The notes under the pieces were generated by a model, which saw nothing but the letters and a program-made list of their open reading frames with translations, was not told the DNA's origin and searched no databases. From assembly GCF_028682395.1 (NCBI RefSeq), contig NZ_JANHLC010000001.1, forward strand, positions 310,001-374,000: DNA of 64,000 nt, given 5' to 3'. Below, one piece after another: positions 38,322-49,300 of this stretch. Numbering within the stretch: the first letter of the stretch is position 1; each line of letters starts with the position of its first letter. A program made the position numbers and the translations under genes. Origin of the DNA: Pseudomonas putida. GTDB taxonomy: Bacteria > Pseudomonadota > Gammaproteobacteria > Pseudomonadales > Pseudomonadaceae.

Positions 38322-41153
38322 TTAAACAGTAAAGGCATCTTGCAGCAGTTTTTCCTGCTGCTCGGCGTGCATCGATGCATAGCCACAGGCTGGCGCAGCA
38401 GAAGCGTCACGGCCGGCGTACTCGAGTACGAGCGACTTGTCGTGACCACTGATGATGCGACGCATGTGATGCTGGCTGCAGTACCAAGCGCCCTGGTTCA
38501 TCGGCTCTTCCTGACACCAAACGATGTGTTTGACGTTTTTGTACGGAGCCAGGACTTCGATCAGGTCGTCCTCAGGGAATGGGTACAGCTGCTCGAGACG
38601 CACAATGGCGATGTCGTCACGGCCTTCGGCACGGCGTTTTTCCAGCAGGTCGTAGTAGACCTTGCCGCTACACAGAACAATGCGCCCGACCTTTTTCGGA
38701 TCCTGGGCATCGATTTCCGGAATAACGGTCTGGAACGAACCTTCGGCCAGATCTTCCAGCGTGGAGATTGCCAGTTTGTGACGCAGCAGCGACTTCGGCG
38801 TCAGGACCACCAGCGGCTTGCGCAGCGGACGGATAACCTGGCGACGCAGCAGGTGGTAGATCTGGGCCGGGGTCGTCGGCATGCACACCTGGATGTTGTG
38901 CTCGGCGCACAACTGCAGGTAACGCTCCAGACGTGCCGAGGAGTGCTCTGGCCCCTGACCTTCATAACCGTGCGGCAGCAGCATGGTCAGACCGCAGAGA
39001 CGGCCCCACTTGTGCTCGCCACTGGTGATGAACTGGTCGATTACCACCTGGGCACCGTTGGCGAAGTCGCCAAACTGGGCTTCCCAGATGACCAACGCGT
39101 TAGGCGTGGTGGTCGAATAACCGTATTCGAACGCCAGTACCGCTTCTTCCGACAGGAACGAGTCGTACAGGTCAAAACGTGGCTGACCGTCGTACAGGTG
39201 CTGCAGCGGAATGTAGGTGCCTGCGTCTTTCTGGTTGTGCAGAACCGCGTGGCGGTGCGAGAACGTACCACGGCCGATGTCCTGGCCGGTCATGCGGATC
39301 GGGTGACCTTCGAACGCCAGGGTCGCGTACGCCATGGTTTCGGCGTAACCCCAGTTGATCGGCAGGCCGCCGGCTTGCATCTTCTGACGGTCTTCGTAGA
39401 TCTTCGCGACCTGGCGCTGAACCACGAAGCCCTCTGGGATTTCCAGCAGCTTGGCGGACAGTTCCTGCAGGGTCTTGAGATCGAAGCGGGTGTCGTGACG
39501 CGCGGTCCAGGCGTGGCCCAGATAAGGACGCCAGTCGACGAACAATTCCTTGTTCGGCTCCTTGACGAGGCTCTTCACGACATGCAGGCCGTTGTCCAGC
39601 GCATTGCGGTACTCGTCGATCTTGGCCTGAACACGCTCGATATCGAGCACGCCGGACTGGGTCAGACGTTCGGCATACAGCTCACGAGTGGTGCGCTGCT
39701 TGGCGATCTGCTGGTACATCAGCGGCTGGGTACCACTTGGCTCGTCGGCCTCGTTGTGGCCGCGACGACGGTAGCAGACCAGGTCGATTACCACGTCACG
39801 CTTGAACTGCATGCGGTAGTCGATAGCCAGCTGGGTCACGAACAATACGGCTTCCGGATCATCTCCATTGACATGGAGAATCGGCGCCTGAATCATTTTC
39901 GCGACGTCAGTGGCGTACTCGGTGGAACGCGAGTCCAGCGGGTTGCTGATGGTGAAGCCAACCTGGTTGTTGATCACCAGGTGAATCGTACCGCCCGTTT
40001 TGAAACCACGGGTCTGCGACATCTGGAACGTTTCCATGACCACGCCCTGACCTGCGAACGCAGCATCACCGTGGATGGAAATCGGCAGAACCTTGTCGCC
40101 GTTCGGATCGTTGCGACGATCCTGGCGGGCACGTACGGAACCTTCGACCACCGGGGAAACGATTTCCAGGTGGGAAGGGTTGAACGCCATCGCCAGGTGA
40201 ACTTCACCGCCGGCGGTCATGACGTTGGACGAGAAGCCCTGGTGGTATTTAACGTCACCGGAACCGAGCTCGACCTTTTTCTTGCCTTCAAACTCGTCGA
40301 ACAGCTCGCGCGGGTTCTTGCCGAAGGTATTCACCAGCACGTTCAGGCGGCCACGGTGGGCCATGCCGATCACGACTTCCTTGGTGCCATAGGAACCCGA
40401 GCGCTGGATCAATTCATCCAGCAGCGGGATCAGGCTTTCGCCCCCTTCAAGACCGAAACGCTTGGTACCCGGGTACTTGGTGCCCAGGTATTTTTCCAGG
40501 CCTTCGGCGGCGGTTACGCGCTCGAGCAGATGGCTTTGCACGTCTGCGGAATACGCAGGACGGCCACGCACGCTTTCCAGACGCTGCTGGAACCAGTGGC
40601 GTTGCTCGGAATCGACGATGTGGGTGAACTCGGCGCCAATGGTGCGGCAATATGTCTGCTGCAACGCTTCGTGAATTTCACGTAGGCTCGCCTCCTCTTT
40701 GCCGATGAACAGGTCTCCGGCACGGAAGGTCGTATCAAGATCGGCATTGGTCAAGCCGTAATGATTGATCGACAGGTCTGCAGGTGCAGGACGCTGCCAC
40801 AGCCCCAACGGATCGAGTTGGGCTGCCTGGTGGCCGCGCATCCGATAGGCCTGGATCAATCGCAGCACTTCAACCTGCTTCTTCTCGTGCTCGCTGCTCA
40901 CACTGCCGGCGGACACCGGTTGAGCGCGGCGCTGGTTCTTTGCCAGCAAGACGAAATGATCGCGGATAGTCGAGTGCGAAACATCGGCAGCAGAGCTGCC
41001 TTCAGCAGGCAACTTCTGAAAGTAGGTGCGCCACTCTTCTGGCACAGCGTTCGGGTCGTGCAGGTAGAGCTCGTAGAGCTCTTCCACATAGGCAGCGTTA
41101 CCACCGGATAGGTGGGCACTGTTCCACATGCGCTGCATCACGCTTTCTTGCAT
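38322..41153 (-). CDS. sucA: SucA, 2-oxoglutarate dehydrogenase E1
   Basis: 943 residues. A thiamine-diphosphate enzyme that decarboxylates 2-oxoglutarate in the TCA cycle. Visible: the N-terminal [15 protein letters not shown] helix that binds E2, [30 protein letters not shown] and [15 protein letters not shown] (TPP and Mg2+ sites). The ATG at 41153 follows GAGGGTGACC. First gene of sucAB-lpdG-sucCD; a tandem terminator separates it from sdhB upstream. Confidence 0.97.
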   Translation of the reverse strand: MQESVMQRMWNSAHLSGGNAAYVEELYELYLHDPNAVPEEWRTYFQKLPAEGSSAADVSHSTIRDHFVLLAKNQRRAQPVSAGSVSSEHEKKQVEVLRLIQAYRMRGHQAAQLDPLGLWQRPAPADLSINHYGLTNADLDTTFRAGDLFIGKEEASLREIHEALQQTYCRTIGAEFTHIVDSEQRHWFQQRLESVRGRPAYSADVQSHLLERVTAAEGLEKYLGTKYPGTKRFGLEGGESLIPLLDELIQRSGSYGTKEVVIGMAHRGRLNVLVNTFGKNPRELFDEFEGKKKVELGSGDVKYHQGFSSNVMTAGGEVHLAMAFNPSHLEIVSPVVEGSVRARQDRRNDPNGDKVLPISIHGDAAFAGQGVVMETFQMSQTRGFKTGGTIHLVINNQVGFTISNPLDSRSTEYATDVAKMIQAPILHVNGDDPEAVLFVTQLAIDYRMQFKRDVVIDLVCYRRRGHNEADEPSGTQPLMYQQIAKQRTTRELYAERLTQSGVLDIERVQAKIDEYRNALDNGLHVVKSLVKEPNKELFVDWRPYLGHAWTARHDTRFDLKTLQELSAKLLEIPEGFVVQRQVAKIYEDRQKMQAGGLPINWGYAETMAYATLAFEGHPIRMTGQDIGRGTFSHRHAVLHNQKDAGTYIPLQHLYDGQPRFDLYDSFLSEEAVLAFEYGYSTTTPNALVIWEAQFGDFANGAQVVIDQFITSGEHKWGRLCGLTMLLPHGYEGQGPEHSSARLERYLQLCAEHNIQVCMPTTPAQIYHLLRRQVIRPLRKPLVVLTPKSLLRHKLAISTLEDLAEGSFQTVIPEIDAQDPKKVGRIVLCSGKVYYDLLEKRRAEGRDDIAIVRLEQLYPFPEDDLIEVLAPYKNVKHIVWCQEEPMNQGAWYCSQHHMRRIISGHDKSLVLEYAGRDASAAPACGYASMHAEQQEKLLQDAFTV

Positions 41154-41308
41154 GCTTGGTCACCCTCGGTAAGGGGACACCACCGGCGAAGACACCGAGC
41201 AAACTTGCAGAAGTCCGAGTGCAGCGACCAAAACAAGCCACTTAGAATCACGCTGATAGTCCGGGTACCAGCCCGGATGCCCCTGCTGGTCTCATTTCTT
41301 CAAAATAA

Positions 41309-41335
41309 GAGCCACAGCTTTATGAGCTGTTGCTC
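41309..41335 (-). terminator. Second terminator between sdhB and sucA
   Basis: Arms of 11 bases (GAGCAACAGCT and AGCTGTGGCTC on the minus strand) match at 10 positions around CATAA, followed by TTATTTT. It lies 10 bases beyond the first hairpin. Confidence 0.7.
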
Positions 41336-41344
41336 AGGTTAAAA

Positions 41345-41374
41345 CTACGGCGCCGGTTGAAGCCTGCGCCGTAG
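41345..41374 (-). terminator. First terminator after sdhB
   Basis: CTACGGCGC and GCGCCGTAG pair perfectly around a 12-base loop, followed by TTTTAA on the minus strand. It is 47 bases after the sdhB stop. Confidence 0.75.
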
Positions 41375-41420
41375 CATCTTCGGTGCAACGTACAGCGGTA
41401 CTACGGGTACAACAGTCGCA

Positions 41421-42125
41421 TCAAACGCCGCTTTGCAGCAGCATGCTACGTACGTGACCGATGGCCTTAGTCGGGTTCAGGCCTTTCGGACAAACGTTGA
41501 CGCAGTTCATGATCCCGCGGCAGCGGAATACGCTGAACGGGTCATCCAGCGAAGCGAGACGCTCGCTGGTCTTGGTGTCACGGCTATCGGCCAGGAAGCG
41601 ATAAGCTTGAAGCAGAGCGGCCGGGCCCAGGAACTTGTCCGGGTTCCACCAGAAGGACGGGCAGGAAGTCGAGCAGCAAGCGCACAGGATGCACTCGTAC
41701 AGACCGTCCAGCTTTTCACGCTCTTCAGGGCTTTGCAGGCGCTCGATGGCCGGAGCCGGAGTATCGTTCTGCAAGAACGGCTTCACCTTCTCGTACTGCT
41801 TGTAGAAGATGCTCATATCGACGACCAGGTCACGGATAACCGGCAAACCTGGCAGCGGACGCACGATCAGCTTGTTGCGCTTGACCACGGCGGACAGCGG
41901 CGTGATGCAGGCCAGGCCGTTCTTGCCGTTGATGTTCATGCCGTCGGAGCCGCAAACGCCCTCGCGGCAGGAACGACGGTAGGAGAAGCCTTCGTCCTGC
42001 TCTTTGATCAGTGCCAGCACATCCAGCACCATCAGGTCTTTACCACCGGTATCGACCGAGAATTCCTGCATGAACGGCGCAGCGTCCTGATCAGGGTTGT
42101 AGCGATAAACACTGACTTGCAACAT
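41421..42125 (-). CDS. sdhB: SdhB, succinate dehydrogenase iron-sulfur subunit
   Basis: 234 residues from ATG 42125 (AAGGG 8 bases upstream); an in-frame GTG three codons earlier is less likely. It carries the three clusters: [2Fe-2S] CREGVCGSDGMNINGKNGLAC, [4Fe-4S] and [3Fe-4S] ligands in CILCACCSTSCPSFWW and RCRGIMNCVNVCPKGLNP. It passes electrons from SdhA to ubiquinone through SdhC/D. It starts 11 bases after sdhA. Confidence 0.98.
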   Translation of the reverse strand: MLQVSVYRYNPDQDAAPFMQEFSVDTGGKDLMVLDVLALIKEQDEGFSYRRSCREGVCGSDGMNINGKNGLACITPLSAVVKRNKLIVRPLPGLPVIRDLVVDMSIFYKQYEKVKPFLQNDTPAPAIERLQSPEEREKLDGLYECILCACCSTSCPSFWWNPDKFLGPAALLQAYRFLADSRDTKTSERLASLDDPFSVFRCRGIMNCVNVCPKGLNPTKAIGHVRSMLLQSGV

Positions 42126-42136
42126 ATCGGCCACCC

Positions 42137-43912
42137 TTAATAAGTCCGAATCTTAGGTTCAAAAGTCGGAACAGTCTTCGGCGAGAAGTTCACGGCACGC
42201 TTGGCAACGCGTTTCTCACCCGGGAAGTACAGGGTGTGGCACAGCCAGTTTTCGTCGTCGCGGTCTTCGAAGTCTTCACGGGCGTGAGCACCACGGGACT
42301 CTTTGCGGATTTCTGCGGCAATCGCAGTCGCTTCGGCCACTTCAAGCAGGTTTTGCAACTCGAGGGCTTCGATACGTGCAGTGTTGAACGCCTGGCTCTT
42401 GTCGTTGATCTTGACGTTGGCGATACGCCCACGCAGGTCAGCCAACTGAGCGATACCCTTCTGCATGTATTCGCCGGTACGGAATACACCGAAGTAGTTC
42501 TGCATGCAGCTTTGCAGTTCTTTACGCAGGGTGGCGACGTCTTCACCGTCAGTACGCGCGTTCAGGCCGTCAAGACGCGCCAGGGCGGCGTCGATGTCGG
42601 ACTGGCGAGCACGGGTGTAGTCAACGCCTTCCTTGAGGGTCTGTTCCAGGAACAGGCCAGCAGCACGACCGAACACCACCAGGTCGAGCAGCGAGTTGCC
42701 GCCCAGGCGGTTGGCACCGTGAACCGATACGCAGGCCACTTCACCCACGGCAAACAAGCCTGGGATGATCTGGTCGACGCCATCGGCGTCCTGGGTGATC
42801 GCCTGACCGTGAATGTTGGTGGCTACACCGCCCATCATATAATGGCAGGTCGGAACGACCGGGATCGGCGCAAGAGCCGGATCGACGTGCGCGAAGGTCT
42901 TGGACAGTTCCATGATGCCTGGCAGACGGCTGTGCAGAACTTCTTCACCGAGGTGATCGAGTTTCAGCATCACGTGGTCGCCATCCGGGCCACAGCCGTT
43001 GCCGGCGATGATTTCTTTAACCATCGAACGGGCAACCACGTCACGACCGGCAAGGTCCTTGGCGTTCGGAGCATAACGCTCCATGAAACGCTCGCCGTGC
43101 TTGTTGATCAGGTAACCACCTTCACCACGGCAACCTTCGGTCACCAGTACACCGGCGCCGGCGATGCCGGTTGGGTGGAACTGCCACATTTCGATGTCCT
43201 GGACCGGCACGCCAGCACGCAGCGCCATGCCGATACCGTCACCGGTATTGATCAGGGCATTGGTGGTGGACGAGTAGATACGGCCCGCACCGCCGGTCGC
43301 CAATACGGTGGCGTTGGCGCGTACATAGGAGGTTTCACCGGTTTCGATGCAGATGACGATCATGCCGACAAAGGCACCATCTTCGTTCTTCACCAGGTCG
43401 ACGCCGTAGTATTCGTTGAGGAATACGGTGCCGGCCTTGAGGTTGGCCTGGTACAGGGTGTGCAGCAGTGCGTGACCGGTACGGTCGGCCGCAGCGCAGG
43501 TACGGGCAGCCTGGCCACCTTTACCGAAATCCTTCGACTGGCCGCCGAATGGACGCTGGTAGATACGACCTTGCTCGGTACGGGAGAACGGCAGGCCCAT
43601 GTGCTCGAGCTCGAAAACCGCTTCCGGACCTACGGAACACATGTACTCGATAGCGTCCTGGTCACCGATATAGTCGGAACCCTTGACGGTATCGTACATG
43701 TGCCAGCGCCAGTCATCGTTCGGGTCGGCCGAAGCGATGGCACAGGTGATACCACCCTGGGCGGATACGGTGTGCGAGCGAGTCGGGAAAACCTTGGTGA
43801 TCACAGCGGTCTTGTGACCGCCTTGTGCCAGCTGCAGAGCAGCGCGCATGCCGGCACCGCCGCCGCCAATGATGATGGCGTCGAACGAGAGCGTATTAAC
43901 TGTGTTAGCCAT
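42137..43912 (-). CDS. sdhA: SdhA, succinate dehydrogenase flavoprotein
   Basis: 591 residues. The FAD-binding motif [14 protein letters not shown], the covalent-FAD site [12 protein letters not shown] and the active-site segment [21 protein letters not shown] are present. It oxidises succinate to fumarate. It lies 3 bases after the sdhD stop and 11 bases before sdhB. Long open frames on the opposite strand here are shadows of its codon bias. Confidence 0.98.
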   Translation of the reverse strand: MANTVNTLSFDAIIIGGGGAGMRAALQLAQGGHKTAVITKVFPTRSHTVSAQGGITCAIASADPNDDWRWHMYDTVKGSDYIGDQDAIEYMCSVGPEAVFELEHMGLPFSRTEQGRIYQRPFGGQSKDFGKGGQAARTCAAADRTGHALLHTLYQANLKAGTVFLNEYYGVDLVKNEDGAFVGMIVICIETGETSYVRANATVLATGGAGRIYSSTTNALINTGDGIGMALRAGVPVQDIEMWQFHPTGIAGAGVLVTEGCRGEGGYLINKHGERFMERYAPNAKDLAGRDVVARSMVKEIIAGNGCGPDGDHVMLKLDHLGEEVLHSRLPGIMELSKTFAHVDPALAPIPVVPTCHYMMGGVATNIHGQAITQDADGVDQIIPGLFAVGEVACVSVHGANRLGGNSLLDLVVFGRAAGLFLEQTLKEGVDYTRARQSDIDAALARLDGLNARTDGEDVATLRKELQSCMQNYFGVFRTGEYMQKGIAQLADLRGRIANVKINDKSQAFNTARIEALELQNLLEVAEATAIAAEIRKESRGAHAREDFEDRDDENWLCHTLYFPGEKRVAKRAVNFSPKTVPTFEPKIRTY

Positions 43913-43915
43913 GAA

Positions 43916-44284
43916 TCAGATACCCCAAAGAATCTGCACACCCCAGACGAAGTAGGCGAACATTGCAACGCCGCATACTGCCTGGAAGAGGAAACGTACT
44001 GCTGTCGCAGACTTGCCCAGCGCCATTGGCGTCAGGTAGTCGGTCGCGATGGTCCACATGCCGACCCAGGCGTGAGCGCCCAGGGCAACGAGAGCCAGCA
44101 GACTGAAGATACGCATCCAGTTGCTCGAGAACAGTTCATGCCATTGGGCGTAGCCAAGGCCTGGGTTCGCGACGAGGTATCCGATCAGGAAGATGAAATA
44201 AGCCGCAAGAACGACCGCCGACACGCGCTGTGCCATCCAGTCATAGAGGCCCGAACGCGATAGGTTCGTAACGCTGGTTACCAT
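43916..44284 (-). CDS. sdhD: SdhD, succinate dehydrogenase membrane anchor
   Basis: 122 residues from ATG 44284 (MVTSVTNLSRSG). Three membrane helices. The haem/quinone-site region RVSAVVLAAYFIFLIGYLV and HAWVGMWTIATDYL is visible. The ATG is inside the last codons of sdhC (7-base overlap) and follows GGGAG, so translation is coupled. Confidence 0.95.
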   Translation of the reverse strand: MVTSVTNLSRSGLYDWMAQRVSAVVLAAYFIFLIGYLVANPGLGYAQWHELFSSNWMRIFSLLALVALGAHAWVGMWTIATDYLTPMALGKSATAVRFLFQAVCGVAMFAYFVWGVQILWGI

Positions 44285-44664
44285 ATCCAAACTCCCGCCA
44301 GAACGATTACCACCACGGAGATGGCGATAACGATTTTCGAGCCCAGCTTGCCGCCTTCCAGCGTCTCACCGATGCCCATGTCCATGATCAAATGGCGCAC
44401 ACCGGCAACCAAGTGATACATCAATGCGGACAGAAGGCCCCAAGTCACGAACTTGGCCAGCGGACTGGTCAGGCATGCCTTCACCTCGGCATAACCCTCT
44501 TCAGAACCCAGGGACTTGCTCAATGCGTAAAGCATGATGCCAAGGCCGAGGAAGAGGATGATTCCGGAAACACGGTGAAGAAACGACGTAACGCCGGTTA
44601 TGGGGAGTTTGATGGTCCTTAGGTCTAGGTTTACAGGTCGTTGGCTATTCACGGCTTTTTTCAC
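44278..44664 (-). CDS. sdhC: SdhC, succinate dehydrogenase cytochrome b556 subunit
   Basis: 128 residues from a GTG start at 44664, preceded by AGGGG with a 9-base spacer. Signature NLDLRTIKLPITGVTSFLHRVSGIILFLGL (RPVNLDL start region) and haem ligand His in YHLVAGVRHLIMD. Three membrane helices. First gene of sdhCDAB; a sigma-70 promoter lies about 125 bases upstream, giving a leader of roughly 115 bases. Confidence 0.95.
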   Translation of the reverse strand: MKKAVNSQRPVNLDLRTIKLPITGVTSFLHRVSGIILFLGLGIMLYALSKSLGSEEGYAEVKACLTSPLAKFVTWGLLSALMYHLVAGVRHLIMDMGIGETLEGGKLGSKIVIAISVVVIVLAGVWIW

Positions 44665-44787
44665 ACTGAAGAGCCCCTAACAATCAGGGCAAAGTTGTTG
44701 GGCAAGTGCACTGGTCAGGTACCCACCACCCAGGGAGTGACGACCCCCATGAAAACGGGCCCAAAAGCCCCTGGCGGTCGGCTGCCG

Positions 44788-44816
44788 AGTATAGACAGTT
44801 AGGCTACTAATGACAA
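44788..44816 (-). promoter_or_regulatory. Sigma-70 promoter of sdhCDAB
   Basis: On the sdh strand TTGTCA, a 17-base spacer, then TATACT (five of six consensus bases in each). It gives a leader of about 115 bases before the sdhC GTG. Confidence 0.7.
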
Positions 44817-44930
44817 CGCGAATGCCTACCCCTAATAGCTCATTGCTTTACCCGAATAAAAGGCGTAAACGGCAGGGAATTTCGCGGAAAAAGACCGCTT
44901 AAAGCCTTCTGACACAAGACTTTAGGCAAA

Positions 44931-44958
44931 TTGACATTCGAATTTATCTCACTATAGT
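44931..44958 (+). promoter_or_regulatory. Sigma-70 promoter of gltA
   Basis: TTGACA (perfect -35), a 16-base spacer and TATAGT. The start codon of gltA is 58 bases further on. Confidence 0.8.
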
Positions 44959-45016
44959 GGTGCGGGCCCTGCGTGGGGGGTCTGTCTGATGATTTCAAGC
45001 ATAAATAGGAGGCCAC

Positions 45017-46306
45017 ATGGCTGACAAAAAAGCGCAGTTGATCATCGAGGGCGCAGCCCCCGTCGAGCTGCCCATTTTAACCGGCACCGTTGGTCCCGAT
45101 GTAATCGACGTGCGGGGCCTGACGGCCACGGGCCGGTTCACATTCGACCCTGGCTTCATGTCGACCGCTTCCTGCGAGTCGAAGATCACCTATATTGATG
45201 GTGATAATGGCATTTTGCTTCATCGTGGTTACCCGATCGAGCAACTGGCTGAGAAATCGGACTACCTGGAAACCTGCTACCTGCTGCTAAATGGCGAACT
45301 GCCAACAGTCGAGCAGAAAGCCCAGTTCGTCAGCACTGTGAAAAATCACACCATGGTGCACGAGCAACTCAAGAGCTTCTTCAACGGCTTCCGCCGCGAC
45401 GCCCACCCAATGGCGGTGATGTGCGGTGTGGTCGGCGCCCTGTCGGCCTTCTACCACGACTCCCTGGACATCAATAACCCGCAGCATCGCGAAATTTCCG
45501 CGATCCGCCTGGTTGCCAAGATGCCAACCCTGGCCGCGATGGTTTACAAGTACTCCATGGGCCAACCCATGATGTACCCGCGCAACGACCTGTCGTACGC
45601 CGAAAACTTCCTGCACATGATGTTCAATACCCCGTGCGAGATCAAACCGATCAGCCCGGTACTGGCCAAGGCAATGGACCGGATCTTTATCCTCCACGCC
45701 GACCATGAGCAGAATGCCTCGACTTCTACCGTCCGTCTGGCCGGTTCTTCGGGCGCCAACCCGTTCGCCTGTATCGCCGCCGGTATCGCCGCACTGTGGG
45801 GCCCTGCCCACGGCGGTGCGAACGAAGCCGTACTGACCATGCTCGATGAAATTGGCGATGTTTCCAACATCGACACCTACATCGCCAAGGCCAAGGACAA
45901 GAACGACCCGTTCAAACTGATGGGCTTCGGCCATCGCGTTTACAAAAACCGCGATCCACGTGCCACCGTCATGAAGCAGACCTGCGATGAAGTCCTGCGC
46001 GAACTGGGGATCAAGAACGATCCGCAACTCGAACTGGCCATGCGCCTGGAAGAGATCGCCCTGACCGATCCGTACTTCATCGAGCGCTCGCTGTACCCGA
46101 ACGTCGACTTCTACTCGGGGATCATCCTCAAGGCGATCGGCATCCCAACCAGCATGTTCACCGTGATCTTCGCCCTGGCGCGGACCGTCGGCTGGATCTC
46201 GCACTGGAAGGAAATGCTCTCCAGCCCGTACAAGATTGGCCGTCCACGCCAGCTGTACACAGGCTACGAGTCGCGCGACATCAGCAAACTGGAAGACCGC
46301 AAGTAA
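45017..46306 (+). CDS. gltA: GltA, citrate synthase
   Basis: 429 residues, the hexameric type II citrate synthase length. The active-site residues lie in [30 protein letters not shown] (His) and [15 protein letters not shown] (His and Arg), with Asp in NVDFYSG. It condenses acetyl-CoA with oxaloacetate. The ATG is preceded by AGGAGG. Transcribed away from sdhCDAB; convergent with the T6SS operon. Confidence 0.98.
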   Translation: MADKKAQLIIEGAAPVELPILTGTVGPDVIDVRGLTATGRFTFDPGFMSTASCESKITYIDGDNGILLHRGYPIEQLAEKSDYLETCYLLLNGELPTVEQKAQFVSTVKNHTMVHEQLKSFFNGFRRDAHPMAVMCGVVGALSAFYHDSLDINNPQHREISAIRLVAKMPTLAAMVYKYSMGQPMMYPRNDLSYAENFLHMMFNTPCEIKPISPVLAKAMDRIFILHADHEQNASTSTVRLAGSSGANPFACIAAGIAALWGPAHGGANEAVLTMLDEIGDVSNIDTYIAKAKDKNDPFKLMGFGHRVYKNRDPRATVMKQTCDEVLRELGIKNDPQLELAMRLEEIALTDPYFIERSLYPNVDFYSGIILKAIGIPTSMFTVIFALARTVGWISHWKEMLSSPYKIGRPRQLYTGYESRDISKLEDRK

Positions 46307-46343
46307 GGTCTGCGACGCCTCGCGTCAGCTAGCCCCATTGCCC

Positions 46344-46369
46344 ATACGGCCTCGATTTCGAGGCCGTAT
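46344..46369 (+). terminator. Terminator between gltA and tssM
   Basis: ATACGGCCTCGA and TCGAGGCCGTAT pair perfectly around TT, followed by TCGTTTGT. It lies between the convergent gltA and T6SS operons and can act in both directions; it also marks the left end of the T6SS operon. Confidence 0.82.
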
Positions 46370-46393
46370 TCGTTTGTACCCCCCGTTATCGAA

Positions 46394-49300
46394 TCACCAG
46401 GCACCAGCCCGCTGGGGGGCACGCGCACAATCGGCAATGTGCTCCGGCACCACCAGTGCCGCGCCTATCGGCTTGGCCTGGGACTGAGCATTGCGCACCC
46501 GGCGCTGCTCGCCCAGCAGTTGGCGCGCGCTGTCCAGGCGTGCGGTGATCTCGGCCAGCCGGCTCTCCAGGCGATCCACTTCGCCATAGCGCTCCAGCAA
46601 CGCCAACGCTCCCTGCTGGCGATAGCTCAATTGCAGCCAACCAATGCCCGCCCCCTCCATGAGATCGCGCTGCGCAGGAAAATCCCCTAGCCCGAAGGTA
46701 TAGCGCCCGTCACGGAAAGTGCGCAGGAACTCGATAAAACCACGCTCACCGGCCCAGCGTTTGTGCAAGGTAAAGTGTTCGAAATCAATCTCCAGATCGA
46801 CATCCGCACACCCTTGAGCGGCCCAGACAAAGCTGGCTTGCGTGGGGAAGTTGAAATTTTCCAGCTCCGTCCTGCGTCCGTTGCACTGCAAGGTCAGGCG
46901 AGTTCGCCTAGGCAACTGGCGCGCACCACGGTTGAGCTGCACGGGCGTTACACTCAAGTCCACCGTTGCGCTACCCGCGCGCAACACCAGCAGTTGCGAT
47001 TGAAGCGGGGCCAACTGCTCGCTCAACGCTTGCACCTCCTGTTCCAGGGCTAGCTCGCGCTGTTCGCCAGCCCGCTCGGCAGCACGAGCCCTGCCCGTAC
47101 GCTGCTCCAGCGCCACCCGAGCCTGCTGCATGCCACTAATAAAGGATAGAAACGGCGCCTGCAGGGCAATCGACTGCCCCATGATTTCCCGACTTCGATA
47201 TCCCCGGGCATCCTGAGTCACGAACGCCCCCAGTGGCCCTTCCAGAAATGCCGGCACTCGCCCCTGGGGACCATAGAGCAAGGCATGACGCTGCAGCGGA
47301 TCGGTCACACCTTGCAGCCCCCCCAGCACCTGCGCCGACCAATCCTGCTGGAGGCGACAAGCACTGGTGTGCCCCAGAAATGATAGGGTCATGTGCAACC
47401 CCGCACCGACCAGGTCCCAGCCCAGCCGATCCCCACGATCACCACTCAGGGAGCCGTCACGCAAGCTGTCGAGCAACTGCCCGGCCTCCCATAAAGGCGC
47501 CGCTACGGCCTGGGGCGATACTGCATATGACCAGGTTTGCATCGCGATACGCAGGGCTTGGCCATCACTTTGCAGGGCCTCGTCGATCACTTCTCGCAAT
47601 AGCCTTTGATAGCGCGCCAGGCGCCGTGCCTCGCCCACATCCTGGCGCCACTGCGCGGCGCCACCGCGCAACCCCATATCGCCGTCGGCCATCTTGTGCA
47701 ACCACTCTCCGCCGCGGTCCTGGGCAATCCGCACATTGGCCATGATGCCCTGCTCCGGCAGCTTGCCCTCACGGCTGCTGAGCAACACTCGTTGCAGGCG
47801 AATCACCTCGTCGACCCATGGTGTACGGCTCTCTTCGCGAAAGCGCTCAGCCAGCAATGTCATTACCGCCAGAAACGGGTCCTCGCGAGTACCCAGGCGT
47901 AGCAGTACCATCCGCCACTGCCGCTCATCGCGCGGCTGTGCAGAGGAGGCATCCAGCAAACCCTGGGCAAAGCCATGCCAGGCCAGCAGTGCCTCGGCGT
48001 GATACAGCCGCTGCAAGCGCTGCACCGCGGACGCCGCCACCCCCGCCCGCGCCAGTTCGCCGAGAAAGCCGCGGACCGCATCACGTCCCTGCAGCGTAAA
48101 GGCCTGTGGCAAGCGCACTTCTCCCGCAGAGAACATCCCCACGTCCTCGGCGCCAATGGGCTGGAGACCGCTCTGGTCTTGCGCCCAGGCCAACAACCAG
48201 CCCACCGGCAACTGGTCGAAACGCAGACTCGTCAGTTGCCCGACCAACCGTTCGCGCTCGAGTTGTAAGGCCTCACGTCTAGGCTGCCAGAGCAAATAGT
48301 TGCGATAATGCGCGCCCAGACGCCAATCCAGCCCCTCCTCGGCTGTCGATAAGCGGGCCAACTCCGGCCCCGGCAAAGGTAAATGCAGGCGCTGGTCATC
48401 GCGATCGAGCCGAGCATTGAGCAAATTGATCCGACGCACCACGTGCTGCACCCAGGCCGCAAGAACGGCCGGATCGGCCGATGCCAGGCCCTCGTCCAGG
48501 TGCGCCTTGACCAGGTGATCAAGGTGCCTGGCCAGCACGCGCTCAGCAAAAACCGCGACAAAGCGCTCACGGTAATGCGTGGCCAACTGCTTGATGGGCG
48601 CCTGCAAGGGCAAAAACGGGCCGATCCAGCGCCGCTCGTGTTGCTCCAGCGCAATCACCTGCTCCTGATAGCGGCGTAATTGCTGATCATCCGCCTCCTG
48701 GTCGGTCATCGGCACCAGGCTGCTCGAAGCCCCTCGCGCCAGGTTGGCGATGACTGAAGCCGTTTCCCGCTCGACATAAACCACCCACCCCAGCGCCGCG
48801 CCGCACACCAGCAGCCAGCCCGCCAACAGCGCAGTGGTAGCCCTCTGACTCCAGCCTCGAACCGGGAGCCCAGCACTACGTCGGGACGGGAGTAAGTGTT
48901 CGAACAACTGCCGAGTAAACCCGCTCTTCGGCCCTTCGCCACCGCCTAATTCGGCGGTTAGAAACAACCCGCCAAGCAGCGGCGTCTCCCGATAAGGATT
49001 CGAATCAAATGCGGGTACCAGCAACGCTTCCAGCGGGGCGCGCAATCCGGCCAACTGCCCGGGCATCTGCAGCGCGTCCTCCTGCGGCAAGGCAGACATG
49101 CCCATTGACAGCTGTAGCGTGAGCACACGCTGACTCAGACCACTGAAAATCTCATCGAGAAAGCGTCCCGCATTGCCTTCGACCTGCTGACTGAACAAGC
49201 CAAAGGCCTCGGCCCGTTGTTCTGGCTCCAGCCCCTGCGCCCACCTCGAAAAACCCGGCAGGCACTCAGCCCCACTGAGCAACAGGTAGATGGGCGGACG

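Larger units (their letters stand above)
44665..45016. other. Divergent promoter region between sdhC and gltA
   Basis: 352 bases without a gene. It holds a sigma-70 promoter for each direction (44788-44816 minus, 44931-44958 plus). The leader of the sdh transcript is about 115 bases and GC-rich near 44700-44780; that of gltA is about 50 bases. The rest shows no recognised site. Confidence 0.7.
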
